This document shows positions 45,972 through 58,896 of a stretch of DNA of 64,000 nucleotides, piece after piece. The stretch spans positions 63,674,108 through 63,738,107 of the forward strand of contig CM037782.1 in the NCBI GenBank assembly GCA_021229015.1, given 5' to 3'. This stretch comes from Solen grandis. Lineage: Eukaryota; Mollusca; Bivalvia; Adapedonta; Solenidae. Below the pieces are notes generated by a model. It had not been told where the DNA came from. It was given only the letters and a program-made list of their open reading frames with translations, and searched no databases. Numbering within the stretch: position 1 is the first letter of the stretch; every line of letters starts with the position of its first letter. The translations under genes and the position numbers were made by a program.

Positions 45972-46431
45972 CAATCTGTACTTACAAGAGCAATTGTACT
46001 GTGACCATCCAATCAGTACATTCAAGTACAAATGTACTGTGACCATCCAATCAGTACTTACAAGCACAAATGCTCTGTGTACCATTCAATCAGTACTTAC
46101 AAGCACAAATGCTCTGTGTACCATTCAATCAGTACTTACAAGCACAAATGCTCTGTGTACCATTCAATCAGTACTTACAAGCACAAATGCTCTGTGTACC
46201 ATTCAATCAGTACTTACAAGCACAAATGCTCTGTGTACCATTCAATCAGTACTTACAAGCACAAATGCTCTGTGTACCATTCAATCAGTACTTACAAGCA
46301 CAAATGTTCTGTGCACGATCCAATCAGCACTTAAAAGCACAAATGTACTGTTTTCCATCCAATCAGTACTTATAAGTACAATTGTACTGTGGGCCATCCA
46401 ATCAGTACAAGTCAAATTGTACTGTACTTAC
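45972..46431 (-). repeat. 39-bp minisatellite with repeated splice-donor motif
   Basis: Eleven units of exactly 39 bp plus a partial one (for example 46051, 46090, 46129). Seven central units are almost identical; the outer ones are diverged. On the transcribed (minus) strand eight units contain CTTGTAAGTACTG, a consensus 5' splice site. The array abuts the genuine donor of TBC1D19 exon H (GAGTTT|GTAAGTAC), and the flanking unit resembles that donor region. The plus-strand open frames (187 codons of STNALCTIQSVLT repeats) exist only because 39 is a multiple of three; they are not genes. Confidence 0.92.
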
Positions 46432-46544
46432 AAACTCATCCACATCTATGCCCAGAATGTGTTTCCATAGTTCTGCCCTCAGGCTGACTGGACATCCCTT
46501 CTTGGCATACTCCTGGGCCACTGGTCCATGCTCTGCTACCAGCA
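46432..46544 (-). CDS. TBC1D19: TBC1D19 exon H
   Basis: 113 nt, acceptor ATTTCAG, donor GAGTTT|GTAAGT. Encodes (V)LVAEHGPVAQEYAKKGCP, then VSLRAELWKHILGIDVDEF, including the RxxxW motif that opens TBC domains. Confidence 0.92.
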
Positions 46545-46807
46545 CTGAAATAGTAACAAAAACACAGGTGACTATGGAAACCAGTGTAAAGCTTAATCAA
46601 CCAAATATCTGTTCTTCTTAATGTATGAAGCAACTTCTCTTTTATCTTTATGATCAAGTCTCAAAATAGTGAAGGTAAACAAGAAAACAATAATCAGCCA
46701 ATCAATTTTAAGGTTACTTCCAAGCTGATAAGGCTTCATACTGGCCTTTAAGATGATTCCTTGGTCATTTCAATGGAGGTCAGTTTGCACAGGTGATTTA
46801 AATGAAA

Positions 46808-47870
46808 ACTAGAGCTATTACTGAAGGGGATTAATACCCCCGCAAAATGCTTTGATAGGAGAAGCCAGACTCCAGATGGAGCATAGATAAGAACCTGTAT
46901 ACATAGTATACTGATTATGATAGTAAGTAAAAAGTAAGTAAAGGCTTTATTTAAAGTGGATAGAAAGTCAGTTATGGTTGTTTGGCACAGTAGTTTAAAA
47001 GTGTAGAGTTACAGTTCTTGGACACTGCACTTCTCCTGGTCACCATCTGTTTACATTTTAAGTTCAAGTAAATACCATGTATAAAATTCGAGTTATGTTC
47101 GGGACAAAAAATAAAACACAATTTAACAAAGGGAGATAATTAGAAAATGGGACCAGGCAGAGTTACAGTTCTTGGACACTGCACTTTTCCTAGTTGCCAT
47201 CTGTTTACATTTTAAGTTTCAAGTCAATACCTTGTATAATATTCAAATTATGTTCCGGACAAGAAAAACAGAATTAAGAAAAGGGAGATCATTCAAAAAT
47301 GGAACCAGGGCAATAACTCTGCCATCCTTGAGACAACTCAAGTGAAAATTATGACATGCACCTCTCATCCTGATTATCAAAGCACACACAAGATTTGAAC
47401 CAAATCGGTTAAGAAATGTAGAAGTAGTTTGCATCACAAGAAATTTATGTCACGCACCTCTCCACCTAATTATCAATGCACACACAAAAATGACAATCGT
47501 TAAGAATTAATATCTGTCACAGTATTGAATCAAAGGCAATACTTGTAATCTGAATAATCAAGTAAATTTATGTCACGCACTGTTCAATGACACCAAAAAT
47601 GAACGAATCAGTAGAATATAGAATATTTTGTCACAAGATATTTAGATCAAATCAGGGGCAATAACTCTGTAATCCTTGAGATAATTCAAGTGAAATTTAT
47701 GTCGCACACCTCTCCACCTGATTATTAATGCACACACAAAATCTGAACTGAATCAGTTAATAAATGGAGAAGTAGTTTGCGTCATAAGTTTTTGGGATGG
47801 ACGGACAGACAGACAAACCAACAGACTGACTCCTATATACCCCCTCTCAAATGTTTGCGGGGGTATAACA
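46808..47870 (+). mobile_element. tandem-core element H8
   Basis: ACTAGAGCTATTACTGAAGG start, TACCCCCGCAAA box, 3' end TTTGCGGGGGTATA, the inverse of that box. Inner units repeat GTTACAGTTCTTGGACACTG and ATTTATGTC.CGCACCTCTCC. GGACGGACAGACAG lies near the 3' end. Confidence 0.75.
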
Positions 47871-48562
47871 ATTTAAAACCTGATTCAGAGAGTATAAAAC
47901 TCCCAGATTGGATTTCATTTCTATTTTGAATTTATCCAAGCAAAACACCCACATGCAATTAATTAAGCTGATAAACACAAAAATAAAAAGGATAAATCTC
48001 TGACTCCCATGAGAGGATTAATCTAGGATGAATCAGATTGCTGAAAAGATAAAACACTTAGCGAGGTCACACCAACAGCAAATGCTGTCCTTCTTACGAT
48101 AAATTTCTGAAAAAACATTAATAGCGAATAAGCACCCCAGATTAATCTGTCCAGCAACACAAAGGCAATACTAACCATGTAATCACTTTGCACAGCACAA
48201 AAGTGAATCTCCATCTGGTTCCTTGTTTAATACAAATTGGCTTGTCTAATACTGGTTTCCTGCAATCTTCTTGTCAGTGTCATGACTGATTCTGTCTAGA
48301 CCCATAAGTAAGCAACAAGTTCTCAACAGACTTTCAATAATGGTATCAGCTGCGTGTAATTGACAACATTCTCTTGAAACAAATCTGTGCCTGATGGAAG
48401 TTGGATTATTAGATGGTTTATTTTGTTGTTGGAACTAGTTTGTAGTCAGTGTTTCTGAACACAGAAATTGTTTTCGCAATTTATGATAATTAAAACAAAG
48501 AAACCATGTCATATTCATACATAAATTTTCTATATCTCTCCCCTACTTTTTATAACAAGAAA
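47871..48562. other. intron, nothing recognised
   Basis: AT-rich, no exon or defined repeat. Confidence 0.5.
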
Positions 48563-49110
48563 AATCAAGAGGGCTCAGATGGCCCTGTCTCGTTAAAAAA
48601 AATCACATGTAATTTTGCTTCTGGTATTTCTAAGAAGAACAAACATTCTGACAAGTTTAAGTCTGGGACAAAATTGTGGCATTTTAGAGTGTCAAAAGGC
48701 CTTTCTAAGATCTGCCCTGATTTTGATCCTTGATGAACCTGCTTCAGACTCTTACAAGATTTAATGTTGGGAAATATTCAGACAAAAGTTCAAGAAGTTT
48801 AGGCCAAAAAATGAGGGCTCTCAATTTCAAAATTTGCCCTAGTGACCTACTTTTTGAACTTATGTAACCCAGGTAACAACTCATCTGGGATTTCATGTTG
48901 ACAAACATAATGGCAAAGTTCCATGAAATTGAGCCAAAAAATGGCCCATGTAGTGTTCACAATGTTTTCTAAATTTCTTAGGAATTAACCTATTGACCTA
49001 ATTTTTAACAAATTCAATACCTAATTTCAATTCATCAGAGAATTTAAGGATATAAAGAAGACAAACATTCTGTCCAAGTTTCATAAAGATTTGGGCCAAA
49101 ATGATAAAAA
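48563..49110 (+). mobile_element. degraded H1-family element H17
   Basis: ATCAAGAGGGCTCAGATGGCCC start (hairpin partly decayed) and diverged 145-bp-type units (TAGTGACCTACTTTTTGAAC, CAAGTTTCATAAAGATTTGG). The 3' hairpin is missing. Confidence 0.6.
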
Positions 49111-49626
49111 TGATAATTTTTTACGAAATCATACTTTTCTAGTGATGAAAAACTATTCTTATTCATTTCAGAAACCCTACAGCAATAATACAGAGAACAT
49201 TTAATCAATATCTTGCCAGTGATAACAATTAATTTTAGAAAATGAAATAAACTGAGCTTGAATTTCAGTTTGCTTTTAAAAACATTAATCTAATTAAAGT
49301 TATAGTCCCCTGATACATGCTTTCATTATCTGTATAATCTTGTACCATTAGTACAGCGTGAAATACTTAGATGGCATTATCTGAAAAGGATGTCTTACAA
49401 AACAGGGGAAAACGATGTTCACAATGTTATATTTTGATATAATTTGTTCTTTTGAGAAAAAAAATGACAACAGTTCTTCTAGAAGTCTTATTAGATGACA
49501 GCGGGAGCTTGGTTTATCTCAATGATTAGTGAGTCTTTAATATTTCATAGAAGTAGAAGGGAAACATTTTGAAAGCTAAAATTGACAAGAAAACTTGCTC
49601 ATAAAATTGCTTTTAACCTAGTGATT

Positions 49627-49780
49627 TTAACCTTTTCCCTCATGAATATTCATGTGCAAATGTATGATTGGATGAATGTTGATTGACTGAACTTTATATT
49701 GTATAATTATGAAACAATATATTCTCTTTCCACTGAAGACTGTTTAGAAATTATGAGCTACAATAGACCAATTTTTTCCA
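49627..49780 (+). mobile_element. MITE-B copy, right end truncated
   Basis: TTAACCTTTTCCCTCATGAA start with ATGAATATTCATG palindrome; no matching right terminus. Confidence 0.55.
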
Positions 49781-50154
49781 GAGTATCAGCAATACCTGGT
49801 ATAATTTGCTGATTTAAATTGACTGGGGAAAATTGCAAATGCATGTTTATTTCCCATTTAACAATGTGTGGAATTTTACACCAGCATGTAAATACAGTGT
49901 TTAGGGAAGTGCTTCTTGTTTTTTGTAGGTATACGTCTCATTTCAGAGTGAAATGGTCTATAAGGCATAAACAAAAGACACTTCAAATGACGCGAAGGGT
50001 TTTGAAGGGTCGCCCAAGGCTACCAGATCATTTATTTCCAGCCCTGCCGTAGAAGCAAACATATGACATCACACAAACTGACATCATAAAAGGTCCTTGT
50101 CACCAAAACACTTATGTTTACAAGTGTTTCTTTTTTTGAGTCATACATTTTTAA

Positions 50155-50879
50155 AACTAGAACTCCGCGAGTCGGATGTGTCGCCTGACGATGACTTATC
50201 TGTTGACAGTAAAGATGCCAGTTTGTCATTTTCTTTTAAGAATTTGGTATCACTCTAGGTCATTGCAAGAAACATACATATCAAGTCTCAAGTCATTCAA
50301 ACTTATGGTGAAAATGTTATGCTCCGGACAAGAAATGCTCTAAGAAAATCAATCAAAGGGGAATAACTCAAAAAGTGCACAAGGTAGAGTTATGGTTCTT
50401 TTGCACTGCATTCTGGTCATTGCAAGAAACATACATGCCAAGTCTCAAGTCATTCGAAACTTATGAAGAAAAAGTTATGATCCGGACAAGAAATGCTCTA
50501 AGAAAATCAATCAAAGGGGAATAACTCAAAAAGAGCACAAGGTAGAGTTATGGTTCTTGTGCACTGCACTCCAGGTCATTGCAAGAAACATACATACCAA
50601 ATCTTAAGTCATTCAAACTTATGGTGAAAAAGTTATGCTCCGGACAAGAAAAGCTCCAAGAAAATCAATCAAAGGGGAATAACTCAAAAAGCGCAGAAGG
50701 TAGAATTATGGTTCTTGTGCACTGCATTCTGGGTCATTGCAAGAAACATACATATCAAGTCTCAAGTCATTCAAACTTATGGTGACAAAGTTATGCTCCG
50801 GACAAGCAGATGGTGAGGACGCCGCCGCCGACAAAAGTAACCCCTATATGTCGCCTGACTCAAGTCAGGCGATACAACA
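50155..50879 (+). mobile_element. tandem-core element H7
   Basis: ACTAGAACTCCGCGAGTCGG start, box TGTCGCCTGAC, 3' hairpin TGTCGCCTGACT-CA-AGTCAGGCGATA and CAACA. Four units of about 158 bp (GTCATTGCAAGAAACATACA at 50259, 50416, 50575, 50733). Confidence 0.82.
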
Positions 50880-51044
50880 AAAATATATTTAATTCCTTCT
50901 AGAATATTGATGACATCATAATTCATTGACAACATCATAATATGCTTGATGACATCATCAGTACAGGGGAATTAAGTCAGGCACTGCAATTTTACATAGG
51001 TTGGTGAATAGTTTATGTCCCTTGTCACAGGAAGTTATTTGAAA

Positions 51045-51130
51045 AAAAAAATATTTAGTGACAGTGGCCTTGACCTTGACCCTATTGATCTGAAAATAAA
51101 TCGAATGTTTCTCTTCCCATGAAATATCTA
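51045..51130 (+). repeat. fragment of a GACCTTGACC-type core
   Basis: TTTAGTGACAGTGGCCTTGA..AATAAATCGAATGTTTCTC, the same unit as 52185-52620. Confidence 0.4.
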
Positions 51131-51504
51131 TCTACTAGGAATGGCAATGAATACCTGGTATTCAAATATTTGGTTAGCGTTACAAGCGAAAATTTGAATA
51201 TTGAATCAAAATAAGAATCATGCACATCCTCTGCAATATTCCAAAACTGAATATGCACTCTAGAGATAATTTGAATTCACTTTTATACTTATAAAATTTA
51301 TTTTGATGTGTGTGTGTTTGCATGTTTGAATGCATTGATGTTCCTTTATCTTATTATTCTACATTAGTTGAATATTATGACATTAATCTTATACCATGAC
51401 CGCTTTTGTACCCATAATAATATTCCGCTGTTAAGGGTTAAGATGTTATTACGTTTCAGACCACTTATCCTTTCATGAAGATAACAAAGGTCATAATGAA
51501 ATCA

Positions 51505-51745
51505 TAACCCTTTCCCTCATAGAGGACACCATGAAAAGACCTATGCGAGCAGCATAAAACCAGATCAGCCTGCAAGTAACTTGCAGGCTGATCAGGTTTT
51601 ATGCTGTTCGCTGCTCCTCAGTGGTCTGTTAATGAGGATTTTACAATTAAATTTGGTAAGGTTTAACTGTGGTTTTCTGCAGATTAGGCTTTATGTGGTA
51701 CCTATTGAGTGCATCAAAATGAGTCTATATGAGGGAAAGGGTTAA
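51505..51745 (+). mobile_element. piggyBac-type MITE-A copy 10
   Basis: Left flank mutated (ATAACCC), right GGGTTAA. The hairpin shows compensating changes in both arms (CCTGCAAGTAACTTGCAGG), so pairing is kept. Confidence 0.85.
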
Positions 51746-52184
51746 GCATACCTTGCTTATCTTCGTGAACAATCTGAAATGCATGGAACCATTTACATTT
51801 ACATTTGCTTTACCTTGAAGTTGAATTAATTTATGATAAATAATTATATTAGTAATTAAGGAATTATTAAGTAACCGTGTGTTTGCGTGACTGAATGTGT
51901 GTGGATTCTTTTCTGATATAATAATTGGTTGTGGTTATGTGTAATATATTTGTTTAATTTCATGACTGAGTAATATTAACTTTAACCAATAAAATTTGTC
52001 GGATTTATTATCATGCAAGAAAAACAAACAACTAATGCTCCCTGCATAGACAATACTCTCGTGAAAGAAAAACAAACAACTGATTACTCCCTGTGCATAC
52101 AATAATCTCATGATAGGCTGGAATTGAAAGCCTTACCAATCACTTTGTTAAGATGGCCTTGTTGATTGGTCATTAAAATTTACT

Positions 52185-52620
52185 AATTTTTAGTAACAGT
52201 GACCTTAACCTTGAACCTATTAACCTGAAAATCAATCCCAACCTTCCTCTTCTGCTAAGGCATTTACCTACCAAGTATGAAACTGTATCTCAATTCTAAC
52301 AGGATATATTCAAAGGAAACAATCTGTTTGATGCAAAACTATATTTAGAAACAGTGACCTTGACCTGTACTGAAATCATCCCAATCTCCTCTTCCAATAA
52401 TTAGATCTATCTACAATCTGATCAATATCCCTCCTAAAGATTTATTTGCAATACAAAATAAAATTAGTACATGACTTCCCTGACCTACTGACCTGAAATC
52501 AATCCAGCTTCCATAAGGTATCTACCTATCAAATATGATTACTTTACCTTAATTATAACAGGAATATTCAATGGAAACCACGTTTGATGTCCACCCAATG
52601 AGGTACCCTGTTCTAGTTCT
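52185..52620 (+). repeat. degraded tandem core, GACCTTGACC type
   Basis: Three diverged units, each with CAGTGACCTTNACC, CCTGAAATCAATCC and TACCTA.CAA.TATGA. Ends not defined. Confidence 0.45.
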
Positions 52621-53089
52621 CTGTTGAAAACCTGGTTAACAAACTGAGGAATCCCTGATCAAACAGTTTCTACCAGCAGCAAGTCTGTATCTGGGTCAGC
52701 CAAAATGTTTGAAGTAAAGGTTAACAAACAAATCAAAGGCTTGGTTCAAAACTAAGGTAACTATATAATTATAATCAAGAACGTTTACATGAGTTTCGCA
52801 CCAAGCCTTCACAATGACTGTAATACAGCAAATGATTAATAGGGCATCAGTGGTAGTTTTTCCTGACTACAAAACCAAAGGATGTGTGTTTGATTTTTGA
52901 TTGGGATAAGCATTGTTCAACCACTTACCAGAGGCAAAATACTGTTACACCCTGAGAAACTGACTTGAGAAATTGGTTCAATTATAATGATTTTTTTTTC
53001 AAATCAACATAATATCAATACGTTTATATTTAATACTGAATTAGAAACCACAACAACAGTGCTGGTTATCACAAAATATGCCTATTTTG

Positions 53090-53620
53090 AAAATTTATTA
53101 ATTCAAGGGCCTTAACTCTGGAGTGTCTGGAACATACTGACTGGTCATCAAACTTGGTTAAGACATTGACTTGACTAATTGAGTTCACTGTAGCTTCGTA
53201 AATACAGTTGGAGGAAGACCCCGAATGTACAGAGGAATCTGGGTAGAACCACCGACCTACCGTAAGCCAGCTGGAAGGCTTCCTCACATGAAAATCTGAA
53301 TGACCCTGCCGGGATTCAAACCCACGTGGTGAGGGGCTGAGTGAGTGTTAAAGTCAGCGACTTTACCCTCTTACCCAGGTCGAGATATTGTCTTAATATA
53401 CATTGTGACAGAGTTTAGTAAAGATCACTTCACGTTTGGAGAGCAGACATATTGTTAATTTTGCAATTTTTCATCAATTCAAGGGCTGTAACTCTGGAGT
53501 GTCTCAGACAATTTAACTGGATATCGAAATTGGTCGAGATATTGTGCCCATACACATTGTGACCAAGTTTGGTAAAGATTGGTCAAGGTTGTTTAGGGTT
53601 ACCAGACAACCTCAGTGAAC
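53090..53620 (+). repeat. H18-type units interrupted by a SINE
   Basis: TTCAAGGGC.TAACTCTGGAGT occurs at about 53103 and 53478, with a tRNA-like SINE (53195-53390) between. Confidence 0.45.
53195..53390 (-). repeat. tRNA-derived SINE S4
   Basis: Minus-strand head with A-box-like TGGGTAAGAGGG and B-box-like GGGTTTGAATCCCGG; body includes CCAGCTGG. Related fragments at 58897-59090 and 60045-60118. Confidence 0.55.
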
Positions 53621-53699
53621 ACCAGCCACCCAGCCACTGTCAGCAGGTGATTCTATAAAACATCCTGTCATTCAACAGGAGTTTAAAAATCAGTTCATG

Positions 53700-53870
53700 C
53701 TACATTTGAGCAAATAGAGAGCCCCATGGTCAAGTGGTAACATAACTAACTGTGAATCTGAAGGTCATGGGTTCATACAGTATTTGGGTACCAAGTAATG
53801 TTCCTAGGAGGGATAGTAGAAATTGTAAGAACTTGTTACCCAATTAACATAAATAAATAAGTCTAAACTT
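53700..53870 (+). repeat. tRNA-derived SINE S3
   Basis: A-box-like TGGTCAAGTGGTAACA, B-box-like GGGTTCATAC, 3' tail GTAAGAACTTGTTACCCAA..ATAAATAAATAAG. About 25 bp from the donor of TBC1D19 exon I. Confidence 0.6.
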
Positions 53871-53894
53871 AAACGTAAAATTGTGTAAGCCCAC

Positions 53895-54006
53895 CTTTCT
53901 TGCCCGACTTGACCCGCTCAGCCTCAAACATCTCCTGAGGGATGTCAGAGCTGTCATCCACCCCTGTCTGACATTGGTTGATTGACATCTCGCTGAAGAA
54001 GATCCG
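53895..54006 (-). CDS. TBC1D19: TBC1D19 exon I
   Basis: 112 nt, acceptor GTTCACAG, donor AAAG|GTGGGC. Encodes RIFFSEMSINQCQTGVDDSS, then DIPQEMFEAERVKSGKK: a linker upstream of the TBC domain, acidic and probably flexible. Confidence 0.88.
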
Positions 54007-54348
54007 CTGTGAACACGAAGAGTTTATAACTAAGCTTAGTATTGTAGATATATGTAAATATTGATATAGATAATACAGTGGTCATAAATTACATATAATA
54101 CTTTTTTTTTGGGTACTGTCGCTTTCTCTGATTCTCATGAAGTTGTTCTGTTAATTTGGATTTACCATCGCTACAACTGTATTTCAGTCATATAATATTA
54201 TAGATGAAAGAAGACTGTGGATGTAGAGAGGCACCTTGGTATAACATTATATCAAGTATTCAATGATCAAGTTTAAAGTTTTCAGTTTGTAAAGTGATAT
54301 TTTGGAATTTACCATTGCTAGCACTGCCATAGTATTTTTTGTTGTTGT

Positions 54349-54762
54349 TTGCATTCGCGCTCAGGCATATTGTGCATTGTGATGCAGTTTTTGACAGAGA
54401 ACACCTTTAAGTCCAAGTACATCTGACTTCGGTTCTCTTGGGACTTTTTCTGTCAGGGCTGTCCTCCCTCAGCACCTCTAGACTGGTGCACCTACACAGA
54501 GACAGTTGCAGATACAAGGGATCCGGGTGCATTACCCTAACTCATTTCAAATAGACCCCTTTGTTCTTTAAAGTGCCCTGTGTATAGCACGGATACACCA
54601 AAGGCCCCTTAACCACCTTCTGGATGAACTAACAATAGGCTTCTTAAGTTAGGCGGAGAACACTTAAAAGTGTCCTAGAAGTTCTACCAGCTCTACCTGG
54701 ATTTGAATGCCGGACCCCTGGATTAGCAAGCCAGTGCCTCACCACTGAGCCCCCACTCCACC
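54349..54762 (-). repeat. long tRNA-derived SINE-like element S5
   Basis: Minus-strand head GGGGCTCAGTGGTGAGGCAC (A box) and GGCATTCAAATCC (B box), then about 330 bases of non-tRNA body ending near a GTTGTTGTTT tract. Only one copy here, so the boundaries are approximate. Confidence 0.45.
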
Positions 54763-54821
54763 TGTATTTTTGTCATATAGCACCATCCAGTTTATGTCAG
54801 GTAGAAGAGGAACTAAATAGA

Positions 54822-55021
54822 GCAAACCCAGATCAGACAGCTTCTAAAGGACCTGTCTGATCAGGATCTCCTGTTTGCTCATACAATATTCTAAATCAGA
54901 CACTACACAGTCTGCAGGGCAAAGAAAAATCCATTGTTTAACATACCATTTAAAGTTTCAGTCAATAAATATTCATCAAGTTATAGATTGGGACGTGAAT
55001 ATTCATATGGTATAGGATTAA
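54822..55021 (-). mobile_element. MITE-B copy
   Basis: AGACAGCTTCTAAAGGACCT, TTTGCTCATACAATATTC, and a diverged end ATATTCATATGGTATAGG then ATTAA. Confidence 0.55.
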
Positions 55022-55762
55022 TATAAAATAAAAACAATCAGATAAAGACAGATACTGATGTCATTACAAACACACAACATGAGTCCCTTTAGAGTCCAAA
55101 TATGGAAACAAGACTGTTTACAGAAGACTTCAAGGGACAACTAAAAAAGCACTTTGTTTCACCTCATCAATCTTATCCAGCGTCCTCTATTTAGATAACA
55201 TACAATACATCTATACGATGTCATCTTCTCAGACTGTATCCATATTTACACAGAGATGTATTTCTGAAAGTATCCCATGTTTACATTGAGACGTATTTCG
55301 GATTCAGAAAAATATTTGTGTTTTGTGAGGATCCCATCAATATCCTCTTAGATTCTTACACTGATCATTTTAGTGACAATAACCCAAACAAAACAAACTT
55401 AACATTGATGCCATTAATACTTGACTGGTTTCCTTATCAAAAGAGCCCTTTTTTTTCTTTTTACTCAGGAAATAACATGGCTGTCAATGAGATCTTTCAA
55501 GATAATGATGTTTAGTGGTTCCCCAAGCAACTATCATAGAACATGATAATCTAAACAAAAGGATTGATTCACAAAAACATTTTTACTGATTAAAGATTAT
55601 ATTATACAAACTCAGTAAAATGAGTTGACAAGGAGCCAACTCTTGATATCTTGACCAAAATCAAAGCAAACAACTTGTTTCTACTTGGAAGTAATGAATC
55701 CATTTTGTCCTTCTTAGTGTGACCTTGATCTTTGAGATAAGGACCAAATGTCATGTGAAGGA

Positions 55763-55925
55763 TGCCATGGTCCATTGGTACATGTGAGTACAAACCCCAC
55801 TGAGGAGCAGGGATGGTGACCTTCCCAGATGTAAAGCACTGTTCCAACCAAGGAATATTGGGAGGGAATAAAATAAGATGTAAGAACTTGTTTCCCAAAG
55901 GACATACAATAAACAAGTTAAAATC
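55763..55925 (+). repeat. SINE S3 copy
   Basis: CCATGGTCCATTGGTACATG head and GTAAGAACTTGTTTCCCAAA tail. Confidence 0.55.
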
Positions 55926-56189
55926 AAATCAGGTCATATGTCTACATGCCTCCTCTTCGTGCAATCCAAAAATCTTTAATGCCTACAGATATATGTAACG
56001 ACCAGGACAAGGTCTATTTTAATCATTTTTTACCTTCATCCTATAAGCGTGACCTTGACCTTGAGCTATGAACCCAAGTAATATATCCTCAAGTATTCAG
56101 TTCTCGCCATATTGTTATTCTTTGACTATGTACTCTAATGCAATATTTCACCTCAAGTGTGACGTAATTTTAAAAGGAATCCATTGAAC

Positions 56190-57180
56190 ATTGGCAAAAT
56201 TGATTGTTCCTTGTTTTAAAACTGTTTTATTCACTGAAAATGTTTGGGAAGAGATAAAAAAAATCATTTAATAAAGAAGTACCATTTTAATACAAATTTT
56301 GGTAATGCTTCTTTTTATCATATTTTAAACCACCTTTTAAATCTACCGCTCACACTCAGCAAGCAGACTGTGACTGATTTATGTAAACCAATATCTGTAC
56401 TTAAAATATTGTATGTTAGATTTTGAATACACTTCTCAACAATCCTATATACAGAAGTCATTTAGGGCCATAGTTGTTATTAATCTGACAGAGAAATTCA
56501 CACTTTATAATTTATTATATTCATTTACCCATGAAGAGGGTTTTTTTCCTTCCAAATTGGCCATTACCTCAAAAATTATAAGGACTCTCTATATGAATGG
56601 AAATAAAGTTAAGGAAAATTGCTTTCGTACCCCTGGTTACAAAACTTGGAGGGCACCCTATAATAACATGAATACTTTCAGTGATAGTGTTTCTTGTTCC
56701 CATTTGGATCATCTTATATTATGCAACTAATCTGTGCTGTGAGGTAGAACACAGAACTTCATTGCAAGTGTTGTTTAAAGATTTTATCTCTATATGTGCA
56801 TCATACTCATTTTCCATTCATTGTTGAGACATTTTGGAAATATTTTTGACTGTTGTTGGATATTTAAATTTGTTTACAATTAACATTGAAAATTTATTAC
56901 ATTTGAAAGAAAGATATTGATGCATTTGATGATATGCTTAAAATAAAAGTGAGGCATTTTTTTTTCTAGCAATAACTTCTAATGCTGTTGAGAACTGGAT
57001 ACCCCTGGATACAATCTCTCATCATGATGGTCAATTTTACCAATTAATCTTAAACATCTTTTGATAAATGCAATACAAATTTACATAGCAGACAAAAAAA
57101 AAGTTGTCAGATACTTAACAACTTGACTAATGTGGCTAACTGATAAGTACAGTATTTTTTTTTCCATTGGAAAAACATGG
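56190..57180. other. intron, nothing recognised
   Basis: AT-rich. A 105-codon frame at 56413-56730 has no family signature and is not called. Confidence 0.5.
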
Positions 57181-57185
57181 CTAAA

Positions 57186-58859
57186 ACAAGAAAGTCAGTA
57201 GAACTGACAGATGCTCCCCGAAGAACGTCATTGTTACAAATAAGGCCTTGGTCAATGGGTGGGAGGATATGTAAAGGACCGGAATGGGATCAGCACATGC
57301 TTATCATGTATAGAATCCAGGTAATGCGCATCTCCTCTTGGTAATAAAGCATCCCATAAAGTTTCATTGAATTCAAGCCATTAGTTCCTGAGAAATAGCT
57401 GGACAAGAATCATGCAAATGAACTATAGGCCAAAAAGTCAAGGGGCCTAACTCTTGAAAAATTAGGAACGGTCAGCGACGATATGCGATCTCTCTTGTAT
57501 AAAGCTTCCCATAAAGTTTTGTTGAATTCAAGCCATTAGTTCCTGAGAAATAGACTGGACAAGAATCATGCAATATGTACTATAGGCCGAAAAGTCAAGG
57601 GGCCTTAACTCCTTGAAAAATTTAGGAATCGGGTCATGCTGACGATATGCGCATCTTCTCTTGCTAATAAAGCTTCCCATAAAGTTTCGTTGAATTCAAG
57701 CCATTAGTTCCTGAGAAATAGCCCGGACAAGAATCATCCAATATGTACTATAGGCCGAAAAGTCAATGGGCCATAACTCTTTAAAAATTTAGGAACCGGG
57801 TCATGCTGAGGATATGCGCATCTCCTCTTGGTAATAAAGCTTCCCATAAAGTTTCATTGAATTCAAGCCATTAGTTCCTGAGAAATAGCCTGGACAAGAA
57901 TCATGCAATATGTACTATAGGCCGAAAAGTCAAGGGGCCTTAACTCCTTGAAAAATTTAGGAACGGTCAGCGACGATATGCGATCTCTCTTGGTATAAAG
58001 CTTCCCATAAAGTTTTGTTGAATTCAAGCCATTAGTTCCTGAGAAATAGCCCGGACAAGAATCATGCAACATGAACTATAGGCCAAAAAGTCAAGGGGCC
58101 ATAACTCCTTGAAAAATTTAGGAATCGGGTCATGCTGACGATATGCGCATCTTCTCTTGGTAATAAAGCTTCCCATAAAGTTTCGTTGAATTCAAGCCAT
58201 TAGTTCCTGAGAAATAGCCCGGACAAGAATCATCCAATATGTACTATAGGCCGAAAAGTCAATAGGCCGTAACTCTTTGAAAAATTTAGGAACCAGGTCA
58301 TGCTGAGGATATGCGCATCTCCTCTTGGTAATAAAGCTTCCCATAAAATTTGGTTGAATTCAAGCCATTAGTTCCTGAGAAATAGCCCGGACAAGAATCA
58401 TGCAATATGTACTATAGGCCGAAAAGTCAAGGGGCCTTAACTCCTTGAAAAATTTAGGAACCAGGTCACGCCGACGATATGCGCATCTACTCTTGGTGAT
58501 AAAGCTTCCCATAAAGTTTCGTTGAATTCAAGCCATTAGTTCCTGAGAAATAGCCTGGACAAGAATCATGCAATATGTACTAAAGGCCGAAAAGTCAAGG
58601 GGCCATAACTCCTTGAAAAATTTAGGAATCGGGTCATGCTGGATATGCGCATCTCCTCTTGGTAATAAAGCTTCCCATAAAGTTTCGTTGAATTCAAGCC
58701 ATTGTTCCTGAGAAATAGCCCGGAAGGGCTTCCCATAAAGTTTCGTTGAATTCAAGCCGTTAGTTCCTGAGAAATAGTCCGGACAAGGAAAGTGAGACGG
58801 ACGAACGGACGGACGGACGAAGCGGCGACTATATGCGTCACCTTCGGTGAGCATAAAAA
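57186..58859 (+). mobile_element. tandem-core element H6
   Basis: ACAAGAAA start, perfect hairpin GTCAGT-AGA-ACTGAC, box ATGCTCCCCGAAG, 3' hairpin TCACC-TTC-GGTGA within ATGCGTCACCTTCGGTGAGC, then ATAAAAA. About nine core units of 161-168 bp (AAAGCTTCCC at 57501, 57669, 57836, 57997, 58165). (GGAC)n precedes the 3' hairpin. Confidence 0.85.
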
Positions 58860-58896
58860 GATACAAAAACTGTTAAGAAAGTGTAAAGAGATGTAA

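Noticed and set aside
45907..46470. A 187-codon plus-strand open frame of repeated STNALCTIQSVLT
   Set aside because: It follows from a 39-bp (13-codon) minisatellite; all three frames stay open and there is no gene context.
56413..56730. A 105-codon plus-strand frame
   Set aside because: Low-complexity AT-rich composition, no splice context and no recognisable domain.
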